DNA of 64,000 nt. Source: an uncultured Clostridia bacterium (GTDB lineage: Bacteria; Bacillota; Clostridia; Oscillospirales; Acutalibacteraceae). The translations under genes were made by a program, and so were the position numbers. How positions within the stretch are numbered: the first letter of the stretch is position 1; the number at the start of each line of letters is the position of its first letter. The DNA lies in contig CALEJF010000006.1 in the NCBI GenBank assembly GCA_937898625.1, forward strand, positions 1-64,000, in the 5' to 3' direction. This document shows, one piece after another, positions 51,555 through 59,430 of this stretch. The notes beneath the pieces are model-generated. The model did no database searches and had not been told where the DNA came from. It saw only the letters and a list, made by a program, of their open reading frames with translations.

Positions 51555-51765
51555 TTTTATTATGGATGAGAATTTGTGAAATATGTATTGGAAAAGAGAA
51601 TGTTTGCAACAAATAGGGGTTTGTCGGGATAACCAAATGAATAATGAATGATGAATAATTAATAATTAAGGGTCTGCGACGCAATTATAATCGCAACACA
51701 GTTCTGACATTTTGCACTTTTTCTCCTCGACAAATTCAAATTAGTATACTTAAATAAAAATGGCG
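51555..51765. other. AT-rich spacer
   Basis: No gene was seen. It contains an imperfect AATGAATAAT-type simple repeat near 51635-51669 and a short TGCGA...TCGCA inverted repeat near 51674. Confidence 0.4.
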
Positions 51766-51848
51766 GGGGTGCGGGTGTCCGGTGGACACCTCTGCGAAGC
51801 AGAAGCGCCGACCGAACCGGCAGGTGAGACACAAGACCCTGCCATACT
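51766..51848. repeat. GC-rich hairpin-rich intergenic element
   Basis: Markedly more GC-rich than its surroundings. Tandem hairpins are GGTGTCC-GGT-GGACACC (51774-51790), TCTGC-GAA-GCAGA (51791-51803) and a wider GGCAGG/CCTGCC stem (51819-51843). There is no T-run. It is likely a mobile or repeated intergenic sequence downstream of the SPFH gene. Confidence 0.6.
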
Positions 51849-51868
51849 GTAAATCTATTATGTTTTGT

Positions 51869-52762
51869 TTAGTCTTTTTTTGCTAACTCTGTTAAAGATG
51901 TTGCAAGACCTGCAAGCCCTTGAATTTCTGATGGTATAATAATCTTTGTTGCCTTGCCATCAGCGGCTTTTTCAAAGGATTCAAGAGCCTTAATGCTGAT
52001 AAATTCCTGACTCGGATTAACTTTATTAATCATTTCAATACCTGCAGCAGTTGCTTCCTGAATTTTGAGAATTGCAGCAGCTTCACCCTCTGCCTCTCGG
52101 ATTTTTGATTCCTTGATGGCATCGGCACGAAGAATAGCAGATTCTTTTTCACCTTCGGCAACAAGGATAGCAGCTTTCTTTTCACCCTCAGCCTGAAGAA
52201 TCTTTTCACGGCGTTCACGTTCAGCCTTCATCTGCTTTTCCATTGAATCCTGAATTTCGCGAGGTGGCATAATGTTCTTTAATTCAACACGGTTGATTTT
52301 GATGCCCCAAGCATCGGTTGCCTCGTCAAGAACTTCTGTAATTTTTGAGTTGATAGTATCTCTAGATGTAAGGGTTGCGTCAAGTTCAAGGTCACCGATG
52401 ATATTACGAAGTGTGGTTGCAGTAAGGTTTTCAATAGCCATCATAGGGCGTTCTACACCATATGTGTAGAGTTTAGGATCGATAATGCGATAGAAAACAA
52501 CTGTGTCAATGGACATTGTTACATTGTCCTTTGTGATAACAGGCTGTGGTGGGAAGTCAACAACTGCTTCCTTAAGGCTTACTCTTTTTGCCACTCTGTC
52601 AATAATCGGAATTTTCACATGAAGACCTGTGTCCCATGTGCTGTGGTATGCGCCAAGTCTTTCAATAACGAAAGCATTTGCTTGTGGTACAATTCGTACA
52701 TTTGCTACGATGATTGCTATAACGATAGCGATTAAAATGATAGCTATAATCAAGAATTCCAT
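51869..52762 (-). CDS. SPFH/stomatin-like membrane protein
   Basis: Prohibitin-homology protein of 297 residues with an N-terminal membrane helix (2-24). The SPFH domain follows (about 25-190), with RLGAYHSTWDTGLHVKIP and TLRNIIGDLELDATLTSR typical of the QmcA/HflK group. A long helix rich in Ala/Glu repeats (AEGEKKAAILVAEGEKES, near 190-250) drives oligomerisation. The NfeD gene lies 16 bases upstream, its usual partner. It organises membrane microdomains or controls proteases. Confidence 0.93.
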   Translation of the reverse strand: MEFLIIAIILIAIVIAIIVANVRIVPQANAFVIERLGAYHSTWDTGLHVKIPIIDRVAKRVSLKEAVVDFPPQPVITKDNVTMSIDTVVFYRIIDPKLYTYGVERPMMAIENLTATTLRNIIGDLELDATLTSRDTINSKITEVLDEATDAWGIKINRVELKNIMPPREIQDSMEKQMKAERERREKILQAEGEKKAAILVAEGEKESAILRADAIKESKIREAEGEAAAILKIQEATAAGIEMINKVNPSQEFISIKALESFEKAADGKATKIIIPSEIQGLAGLATSLTELAKKD

Positions 52763-52778
52763 AAATTTTTCTCCTTTT

Positions 52779-53219
52779 TTATAATTTGTTTATTACAAGG
52801 GTTGTTCCGTTAACACCCTTTATTATTACTGTTTCTCCCTTTGGGAGAGTTTCGCCGTTTTCCGATACGGCCCGCCAATATATGTCACCTACGAGTATTC
52901 TTCCTGTAACAGCGTTTGTATCCTCTGCGACGGTTGCGGTTTTTCCTAAAAGTTTTTCGTTCTGGTCAACCTCATCAACAGTTTTTTTGATATGTTTATT
53001 ATAGATTTTACGGCATACCACCATAAATAATGCACTTAATATCACGAAGATTGCAATTTGCCAGATAATACTATCAACAAACAATGATATAAGGCATGTG
53101 ATAATTGCCGCAGGAACAAACCATATGGATACAAGTGCTGTTGTCAACATTTCAACAATTAAAAAAATAACACCCACACCAATCCATACAAGCCACAGGT
53201 TTTCCATTAAATATTCCAC
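52779..53219 (-). CDS. NfeD-family membrane protein (short form)
   Basis: 146 residues: two or three membrane helices in 8-75, then a C-terminal OB-fold (about 85-146) with LLGKTATVAED, GRILVGDIYWRAVSENGE and GETVIIKGVNGTTLVI. It lacks the protease domain of long NfeD proteins. Its partner is the SPFH protein downstream. GGAGG lies upstream of the start. Confidence 0.9.
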   Translation of the reverse strand: MEYLMENLWLVWIGVGVIFLIVEMLTTALVSIWFVPAAIITCLISLFVDSIIWQIAIFVILSALFMVVCRKIYNKHIKKTVDEVDQNEKLLGKTATVAEDTNAVTGRILVGDIYWRAVSENGETLPKGETVIIKGVNGTTLVINKL

Positions 53220-53243
53220 TAATATCCTCCTTTAAAAATGTTA

Positions 53244-53423
53244 TTATTCATTACATAGTTCTCTTGCAAAAACGATGAGTATTGGTGTTCCTGCTTTTGT
53301 ATGAGCCATTCCACCAGAGTAAATGTCTGTGCTGACAACCTCCCAACCGCGTTTTGCCATATCATTCATTTTTGCTTCTGCTTCACTTAATTTGACTTCC
53401 AATATCTTATATTCCTTTTGCAT
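53244..53423 (-). CDS. small DUF4177-like protein
   Basis: A 59-residue protein with YKILEVKLSEAEAKMNDMAKRGWEVVS near the start, the DUF4177 pattern, and a short beta-strand end. ATG 53423 has AAAGGAG 8 bases upstream. The function is unknown. It lies in one operon with DUF1836, the DUF6054-like protein, nfeD and the SPFH gene. Confidence 0.75.
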   Translation of the reverse strand: MQKEYKILEVKLSEAEAKMNDMAKRGWEVVSTDIYSGGMAHTKAGTPILIVFARELCNE

Positions 53424-53436
53424 GGGATTCACTCCT

Positions 53437-53772
53437 TTATTTTATTATATATTTATAAATTGCGTCATAGATGCAGTCTTCAAAACTTTCTGCAGCACCG
53501 GCGTCCCATCTGAAAAGCCCTTCGCCACCGCCACCACCAATGGCGTGAATGTGAGTTTTGCCGTCAATGTTATCAATTACAATGGTAAGGGTCAGCCGAT
53601 TTCCTACGCGATAATAGTGTTTATCAAAAACAAGTACTATTACTGATGCACCATTTTCGGCATCTTTAGTATATTTGTCAATCAGTTCACCTGTGATTGA
53701 GCCTTCAACAATAGTGCTAGTGATAAGTTTCTCAGTCTCTTGTGGGGAAATAGATACATATAAATTTACCAT
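53437..53772 (-). CDS. small conserved protein (DUF6054-like)
   Basis: A 111-residue soluble protein; the glycine run AIGGGGGEGLFRWDAGA (near 77-93) and the C-terminal helix are its striking features. It appears to belong to the DUF6054 family, but that assignment is from memory of the motif. No enzymatic residues are recognised. AAGGAG lies upstream. Confidence 0.65.
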   Translation of the reverse strand: MVNLYVSISPQETEKLITSTIVEGSITGELIDKYTKDAENGASVIVLVFDKHYYRVGNRLTLTIVIDNIDGKTHIHAIGGGGGEGLFRWDAGAAESFEDCIYDAIYKYIIK

Positions 53773-53783
53773 TTAAATACTCC

Positions 53784-54341
53784 TTAAATTAATTCAACAA
53801 AAGCTTTCTGTGCTAAATCTCTCATTCTTGTTGAAAGAATAGCAAGCACCATTGCCCTTAATGCAGTTTTTAGTTTTCTTTTTGAAACATCATCACGAAG
53901 AACAAGGTTTTTTATGCTTTCATCAATGATTATATCAAGCTTTTCTGTGTCATATACTGCATTGTTTTCACATTTGTAAATCACACTGCACAGAATATTG
54001 AAAAGCTCTCTGTCGGGAAGAATGTCGTCAGAACGGTCCTCAACAGAGCCGTTGATATAATTCATAAGAAACGCAATTTGTTCCATCTGCATTGAGCCAC
54101 GCATCATATTGATGAGAATGATACGCATAACTTGTTCCTCGCCATATCGTTTTTCTTCGGGATTTTTTACCCAACCACGTTTTATCCAATTTTGTATTGT
54201 AGATGTTTCTAGTCCGGTTAACTCTCTGACCTGTGCAAGAGTAAGACCTTTTGTAACTGTTAACAGGGGAGCAATCAACGAAAAACAATCATCTTTTGCA
54301 ACGCTGTTAAACTTCAACGCAGTTCCGGGAATATAATTCAT
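53784..54341 (-). CDS. DUF1836 protein with MerR-like HTH
   Basis: 185 residues, probably a transcription regulator. LTLAQVRELTGLETSTIQNWIKRGWV (near 34-59) forms the winged helix-turn-helix, followed by the DUF1836 helical region (about 60-185). It heads the operon that runs through the DUF6054-like, DUF4177-like, NfeD and SPFH genes, so autoregulation is a fair guess. AAAGGAGG lies upstream. Confidence 0.85.
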   Translation of the reverse strand: MNYIPGTALKFNSVAKDDCFSLIAPLLTVTKGLTLAQVRELTGLETSTIQNWIKRGWVKNPEEKRYGEEQVMRIILINMMRGSMQMEQIAFLMNYINGSVEDRSDDILPDRELFNILCSVIYKCENNAVYDTEKLDIIIDESIKNLVLRDDVSKRKLKTALRAMVLAILSTRMRDLAQKAFVELI

Positions 54342-54427
54342 TTACTCCACCTCCTTTATGTGTTAATGTGATTATATCACGAGTTCATATGACTGTCAAT
54401 AGGGTTTTTCTGATTTTTTAAAATTAT

Positions 54428-54463
54428 AAAAAATAAGACCGCCAGGAAAACCTGACGGTCAAG
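54428..54463 (-). terminator. terminator after oadG-like gene
   Basis: GACCGCCAGG pairs with CCTGACGGTC over an AAAA loop (54438-54461, one mismatch). On the minus strand a TTATTTTTT run follows. Confidence 0.87.
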
Positions 54464-54478
54464 GTGAGTAAACGGTGG

Positions 54479-54676
54479 TTATTTATCTTCTTTATCTTTT
54501 TTACCGGATTTTGAGAAGATTTTATTGAGAAGAGTTGTGATGGCAATAAGCACACCCATAACTATAATGATACCAGCCATACCCATACCCATATAGTAAA
54601 GGTTATGAACAAAAGCCATTGGGTTAAAATCGGCAAGGCTGAAAGCCATAAATGTAGTAAATAAATTCTGTAACAT
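54479..54676 (-). CDS. sodium-pump decarboxylase gamma-subunit-like protein
   Basis: A 65-residue protein with one membrane helix (about 28-52) and a charged C-terminal tail (KSGKKDKEDK), the layout of OadG-type subunits. It lies 14 bases after the beta subunit. The gamma subunit assembles the decarboxylase complex in the membrane. GGAGAG lies upstream. Confidence 0.85.
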   Translation of the reverse strand: MLQNLFTTFMAFSLADFNPMAFVHNLYYMGMGMAGIIIVMGVLIAITTLLNKIFSKSGKKDKEDK

Positions 54677-54690
54677 TTAATACACTCTCC

Positions 54691-55842
54691 TTACATAAAG
54701 AAATTGAGGATAAGACCACCTGCAATAACAGATGCAATCTGACCGGAAACGTTTACACCGATTGAATGCATAAGAAGGAAGTTCTGTGGGTCTTCTGCAA
54801 GTCCCATTTTGTGAACGATGCGTCCTGACATCGGGAAAGCAGAAATACCTGCTGCACCAATCATTGGGTTAATCTTTTTGCCCTTTGGCAAGAAGATGTT
54901 AAGGAGCTTTGCAAACATAACGCCACCTGCTGTGTCGAATACGAATGCGAAAAGACCAAGCGCAAGGATGAGAAGTGTATCAGGAGCAAGGAATGATTCA
55001 TAATGCATTTTTGTTGCGATTGTGATACCAAGGAAAATTGTGATAAGGTTTGCAAGAACCTTCTGTGCTGTTTCTGAAAGAGAATTAAGCACACCACATT
55101 CACGGATAAGGTTACCGAACATCAGGAAACCAACAAGTGAAACTGATGCAGGAGCTACAAGACCTGCAACGATTGTGATGATGATTGGGAAGAGGATTCG
55201 TGTTGTTTTCTTAACTTCTGTCTGTGTGTAAGGCATACGAATCATACGCTCTTTTTTAGTTGTGAGAAGTTTGATAACAGGTGGCTGAATAATTGGTACA
55301 AGAGCCATATATGAATATGCAGCAACCATAATAGCACCAAGATATTCAGAATTGAGCTTATTAGCAACAACAATTGATGTTGGGCCGTCAGCAGCACCGA
55401 TAATAGCAATTGAAGCTGCGTCGTTGATTGGGAAGAACATTGATGCCATACAAAGTGTGAAGAAAATACCAAACTGAGCAGCAGCACCAAAAATCATAAG
55501 TTTAGGGTTTGAAAGAAGTGGTCCAAAGTCAATCATCGCACCGATACCGATGAAGAGAATGAGTGGGAAAAGTTCGTTTGCGATACCTGCGTCAAAAAGT
55601 ACTGACAAAGCACCTTCCTGCTCTTCGCCGTTTTCAAGAATTTGTGTGATTGCACCTGAGAATGGGAGGTTAACAAGGATTGCACCAAAGCCCATTGGGA
55701 GCAAAAGTGTTGGCTCCATTTCCTTCTTGATTGCGAGGAAAATGAGAAGTCCGCCGATAGCCCACATGATAAGCATTTTAGGGTCAAAATGGTTTATCAT
55801 ATCGCTGAACAGCAAGTCTTTGAAACTGTTGAGTAATGCCAT
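54691..55842 (-). CDS. sodium-translocating decarboxylase beta subunit
   Basis: Integral membrane Na+ channel/decarboxylase subunit of 383 residues (OadB/GcdB/MmdB family). Conserved stretches include LILFIGIGAMIDFGPLLSNP, IGAADGPTSIV with the Na+-site Asp (near 170) and MHSIGVNVSGQI near the end. The start at 55842 has AAAGGAG upstream; the longer frame to 55944 has no homology. No alpha (carboxyltransferase) or biotin-carrier gene is next to it, so the pump's substrate cannot be told. Confidence 0.92.
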   Translation of the reverse strand: MALLNSFKDLLFSDMINHFDPKMLIMWAIGGLLIFLAIKKEMEPTLLLPMGFGAILVNLPFSGAITQILENGEEQEGALSVLFDAGIANELFPLILFIGIGAMIDFGPLLSNPKLMIFGAAAQFGIFFTLCMASMFFPINDAASIAIIGAADGPTSIVVANKLNSEYLGAIMVAAYSYMALVPIIQPPVIKLLTTKKERMIRMPYTQTEVKKTTRILFPIIITIVAGLVAPASVSLVGFLMFGNLIRECGVLNSLSETAQKVLANLITIFLGITIATKMHYESFLAPDTLLILALGLFAFVFDTAGGVMFAKLLNIFLPKGKKINPMIGAAGISAFPMSGRIVHKMGLAEDPQNFLLMHSIGVNVSGQIASVIAGGLILNFFM

Positions 55843-55975
55843 ATTTTTCTTCTCCTTTATTTTGGTATAATGGTTTAGTTGAAAATTAATCCACAAACTA
55901 CTCCATTTTAATATGTATTTTATCATATTCTGAAAAATTTTCAATAGGAATTATGAACAAAAGCAAAGAAACTGA

Positions 55976-56004
55976 TTGAAAAAATAATGTTCAAGTGATA
56001 TAAT
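55976..56004 (+). promoter_or_regulatory. promoter for DUF554 gene
   Basis: TTGAAA at 55976-55981, 17 bases, consensus TATAAT at 55999-56004, 31 bases before ATG 56035. Confidence 0.75.
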
Positions 56005-56034
56005 CGACACATTCTGCGTGTGGAAGTGAAAAAG

Positions 56035-56775
56035 ATGTTCGGTTTAGGAACAATAATTAACACTGTTGCCGTTGTTGCAGGCGGTCTTGTAGGATTGCTT
56101 TTCAAAAAGGGTATTAGTGAAAGATATGAAAAAACACTTATGTCTGCTTGTGGTGTGTCAACAATTTTTATTGGTGTAACAGGCACTTTGCAGGGAATGT
56201 TGACTTTTGTTGACGGTAAGGTTGAAACTCAAGGCACAATGCTTTTGATTTTCTCCCTTGTAATTGGTGGGCTTATTGGCGAAATGGTTAACATAGAAAA
56301 ACGAATGGACAATTTAGGGGAAAGGCTTAAAAAACTGTTCCATGCTGAAAAGGATAATAAATTTGTTGATGGTTTTGTAAACACTTCCCTCATTATCTGT
56401 GTTGGTGCTATGGCGATTGTTGGCTCAATTCAGGACGGGCTTACAGGGGACTATTCAATGCTTGTAGCAAAAGCGATTCTTGACCTTGTAATTGTTGTGA
56501 TTATGACATCAACTTACGGAATTGGTGCAATTTGTTCCGCTATTGCGATTTTTGTATATCAGGGGTTAATTACTCTGTTTGGGCATTTTGCGGGAAATGT
56601 AATTAGTGAGGTGCTTATAGGATATCTTTCATATATCGGTTCGGCACTTATTTTTTGTGTTGGCATTAATATTACTTTTGGTAAGAAAATTCGAGTTGGA
56701 AACTTGTTACCTGCATTGTTAATTCCTGTTTTTTATGTTGCAGGACAATATCTTCTTGCAAAAATCGGATTTTGA
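56035..56775 (+). CDS. DUF554 membrane protein
   Basis: 246-residue multi-pass membrane protein (about seven helices) of the DUF554 family. FGLGTIINTVAVVAGGLVGLL opens it in the usual way, and MLLIFSLVIGGLIGEM and AILDLVIVVIMTSTYGIGAI are typical. ATG 56035 fits the common family start; GTG 56020 is possible. The function is unknown. It is monocistronic between a consensus promoter and a terminator. Confidence 0.9.
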   Translation: MFGLGTIINTVAVVAGGLVGLLFKKGISERYEKTLMSACGVSTIFIGVTGTLQGMLTFVDGKVETQGTMLLIFSLVIGGLIGEMVNIEKRMDNLGERLKKLFHAEKDNKFVDGFVNTSLIICVGAMAIVGSIQDGLTGDYSMLVAKAILDLVIVVIMTSTYGIGAICSAIAIFVYQGLITLFGHFAGNVISEVLIGYLSYIGSALIFCVGINITFGKKIRVGNLLPALLIPVFYVAGQYLLAKIGF

Positions 56776-56783
56776 ATAATTTG

Positions 56784-56809
56784 AGAGCAGATTTCGGTCT
56801 GCTCTTTTT
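56784..56809 (+). terminator. terminator after DUF554 gene
   Basis: AGAGCAGA at 56784-56791 pairs with TCTGCTCT at 56798-56805, followed by a T-run. Confidence 0.9.
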
Positions 56810-56818
56810 ATATTTTAA

Positions 56819-56847
56819 TTGCATAATAATTTTCAGTGTGGTATGAT
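56819..56847 (+). promoter_or_regulatory. promoter for MurE-ArgB fusion operon
   Basis: TTGCAT at 56819-56824, 17 bases, TATGAT at 56842-56847, 38 bases before the start at 56885. Confidence 0.55.
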
Positions 56848-56884
56848 ATATATTGAATTATTATGTTCTTCAAGGGAGATTACA

Positions 56885-59242
56885 ATGAGCAAGTTAAAGG
56901 AATATCTTAAACTGTTTGAAGAAAACTCAATACTCTGTGAATATACCGCTGATGAAAATACGGAAATCGGCTATATTTCATATAATTCGCAAGATATTAA
57001 GGAAAACACATTTTTCCTTTGTAAAGGGGCGCATTTCAAAGAGGAGTTTTTACTTGATGCATTGAATAAGGGCGCAACATTATATGTTGCAGAGAAAAAA
57101 TACAATACGGATGCACCTTGTGTAATTGTCTCCGATGTGCGTCTTGCTATGGGGCTTATGGCGAATTACTATTATGACAATGCTCACAGTAAATTGAATC
57201 TTGTTGGTATTACAGGCACAAAGGGTAAATCAACAACAGCATACTTTATTAAGTATATAGAGGACGAATACCTCCAGAGCCTTGGCAAGAAAAAGAGCGC
57301 TATTGTTTCTTCAATTGATACCTATGACGGTGTGATTAATATTGAAAGTCATTTGACAACTCCCGAGCCATTTGATTTGCATAAGCATTTTGACAATGCA
57401 GTAAAAAGTGATATTCAGCATTTTACAATGGAGGTTTCCTCCCAGGCTTTAAAATACGGACGAGTTTTCGGTGTTGATTTCACGATTGGTTGCTATCTTA
57501 ATATTGGTATCGACCACATAAGCGCCATTGAACATCCCGATTTTGAAGATTATTTCAACTCAAAAATGAAGATTTTTTCACAATGCAAAACGGCAGTTGT
57601 AAATCTTGATACAGACCGCAGTGAAGATGTGATTAAGGCATCAAAAAATGCTCCAGAAGTAATTACATTCAGTACAAAGAATGAAAATGCTGATGTATAC
57701 GGATACAATATAAGAAAAGATGGCTCCGATACTGTTTTTACAGTTAGAACAAAGAACTTTAACCGTGACTTTACACTTACAATGCCGGGACTTTTCAATG
57801 TTGAAAATGCTCTTTGTGCTATTGCAGTATGTACAAAGTTAGGAATTCCCGAAAAATATATTTATACAGGACTTTTAAAGGCTCGTTCAAGCGGACGAAT
57901 GGAAGTTTACGAGAATGCAGATAAAAAAATAACTGCAATTGTTGACTATGCTCATAACAGAATGAGTTTTGAAAATCTTTTTAATTCTGTCCGTAAAGAA
58001 TATCCAGGAAGAAAGGTTGCCATTGTTTTCGGTTGTCCGGGAAATAAGGCGCTTATCCGTCGTAAGGATTTGGGTGAAATCAGCGGTCAGTATGCAGATA
58101 TGACTTATATTACAGAAGAAGACCCGGGTGAGGAGCCATTACAGAAAATCTCCCTTGAGGTCGCATCCTTTGTTGAGGCACAGGGCGGAAAATACAAGAT
58201 TATTGATGACCGTGGTGAAGCAATCAGCACAGCAATTAACGAAATGGGTGCAAACAGCGTTATTCTTATAACAGGTAAGGGTAACGAAACAAGACAAAAA
58301 CGAGGCATTGAATATATTGCTTGCCCTACGGATGTTGAATACACTCTCAAAGCACTTAAAGAGTATGACAAAGCACACGGTCTTGACAGCGAAGAAAAGA
58401 TAAAGAGCGTTCAGGATATTCTTCCTCAGCTTCACAAACTACACAACAAAAAAGTTGTAATTAAGCTCGGTGGCAGTTGCCTTGACGACGAGCAACTAAT
58501 GAAGAATCTTCTTGAAGATATAGCCCTACTTACAATGGTTGGTGCAAAAGTTGTTGTTGTTCATGGTGGTGGCAAGGAAATCAGCAAAACCTTAAAACAA
58601 ATGAACCTTGAATCCGAATTCTATGAAGGCTATCGAATTACAGGCGACGACGAAATGAATGTAGTTGAAATGGTGCTTTCGGGAAGTGTCAACAAGAAAA
58701 TTGTTGAAAGATTTTCTCAAAGTGGAATTCCATCCGTTGGAATAAGTGGTGCAGATGGAAATATTTTTAAGGCTGTGCCTAAATATATAAACGGAAAATC
58801 GTTGGGTAGAGTTGGTGACATCTCAAAGGTGGACACAAGCCTTATTGACACTCTTTCTGAAAAAGGTTATACAGTTGTTTTATCCCCCGTGGGCAGATGC
58901 GATGCTTCAGGAACAGTGAACATCAACGCAGACGATGCAGCAGGACAGGTTGCTCTTGCATTGGGTGCAGATTATCTTGTGTATATTACGGATGTTAATG
59001 GGATTTTCCTTGACAGTCAGAATGAAAAAACTGCTCTTGAGCAAGTGAATGTGGAAAAGGCGAAAATGCTTTTGGAAAGTGGACTTGTAAAGGGCGGAAT
59101 GATTCCGAAACTTCGCAATATTATCAATCTTATTGAAAACGGTGTAAAGGAAATTGCAATTCTCAACGGCAGAGTGAGATACAATATCATTTCCGAATTT
59201 ATTGGTGCAAAAACTGTTGGAACGGTGGTGACTCGTGAGTAA
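56885..59242 (+). CDS. fusion of MurE-like ligase and N-acetylglutamate kinase
   Basis: 785 residues in one frame. Part one (about 1-495) is a Mur ligase: GITGTKGKSTT (109-118), LTTPEP, a MEVSSQAL motif, YAHNRMSFENL and the C-domain EEDPGEEPL where DAP-adding MurE enzymes have DNPR. Part two (523-785) is a complete acetylglutamate kinase: VIKLGGSC, VVHGGGKEI, GYRITGDDEMNVVEMVL, TVNINADDAAG, ITDVNGIF and GGMIPKL. Each part is of full normal length. ATG 56885 has GGGAGA upstream. The ligase may add an unusual amino acid; the kinase could phosphorylate a related carboxylate. It heads an operon with 59242, 59430 and 60827. Confidence 0.9.
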   Translation: MSKLKEYLKLFEENSILCEYTADENTEIGYISYNSQDIKENTFFLCKGAHFKEEFLLDALNKGATLYVAEKKYNTDAPCVIVSDVRLAMGLMANYYYDNAHSKLNLVGITGTKGKSTTAYFIKYIEDEYLQSLGKKKSAIVSSIDTYDGVINIESHLTTPEPFDLHKHFDNAVKSDIQHFTMEVSSQALKYGRVFGVDFTIGCYLNIGIDHISAIEHPDFEDYFNSKMKIFSQCKTAVVNLDTDRSEDVIKASKNAPEVITFSTKNENADVYGYNIRKDGSDTVFTVRTKNFNRDFTLTMPGLFNVENALCAIAVCTKLGIPEKYIYTGLLKARSSGRMEVYENADKKITAIVDYAHNRMSFENLFNSVRKEYPGRKVAIVFGCPGNKALIRRKDLGEISGQYADMTYITEEDPGEEPLQKISLEVASFVEAQGGKYKIIDDRGEAISTAINEMGANSVILITGKGNETRQKRGIEYIACPTDVEYTLKALKEYDKAHGLDSEEKIKSVQDILPQLHKLHNKKVVIKLGGSCLDDEQLMKNLLEDIALLTMVGAKVVVVHGGGKEISKTLKQMNLESEFYEGYRITGDDEMNVVEMVLSGSVNKKIVERFSQSGIPSVGISGADGNIFKAVPKYINGKSLGRVGDISKVDTSLIDTLSEKGYTVVLSPVGRCDASGTVNINADDAAGQVALALGADYLVYITDVNGIFLDSQNEKTALEQVNVEKAKMLLESGLVKGGMIPKLRNIINLIENGVKEIAILNGRVRYNIISEFIGAKTVGTVVTRE

Positions 59243-59430
59243 TGGATATTAAAAAAGCAGTTAAAACAGGAATAAAAATATATAAAATAATTCCTGTTGT
59301 TACAGCTGTAATAGGTGTAGCGTCATTAGCCCTTGCAAAGTACGAGGAAAAGCAGGGGAATTATTCAAGAGAGTTTTCAGATGTTGAAAGCGAAATGAAA
59401 GCAAAAATTGAAGAGGTGAAAAAAGCATAA
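59242..59430 (+). CDS. small membrane-associated hypothetical protein
   Basis: A 62-residue protein with one hydrophobic segment (about 17-33) and a charged, helical C-terminal half. Its ATG overlaps the stop of the fusion gene by one base (TAATG) and its own stop overlaps the next start in the same way. This tight coupling is the main evidence that it is real. No family is recognised. Confidence 0.7.
   Translation: MDIKKAVKTGIKIYKIIPVVTAVIGVASLALAKYEEKQGNYSREFSDVESEMKAKIEEVKKA

Noticed and set aside
55843..55944. N-terminal extension of the decarboxylase beta subunit
   Set aside because: The ATG at 55842 has a strong ribosome site and the family begins there.
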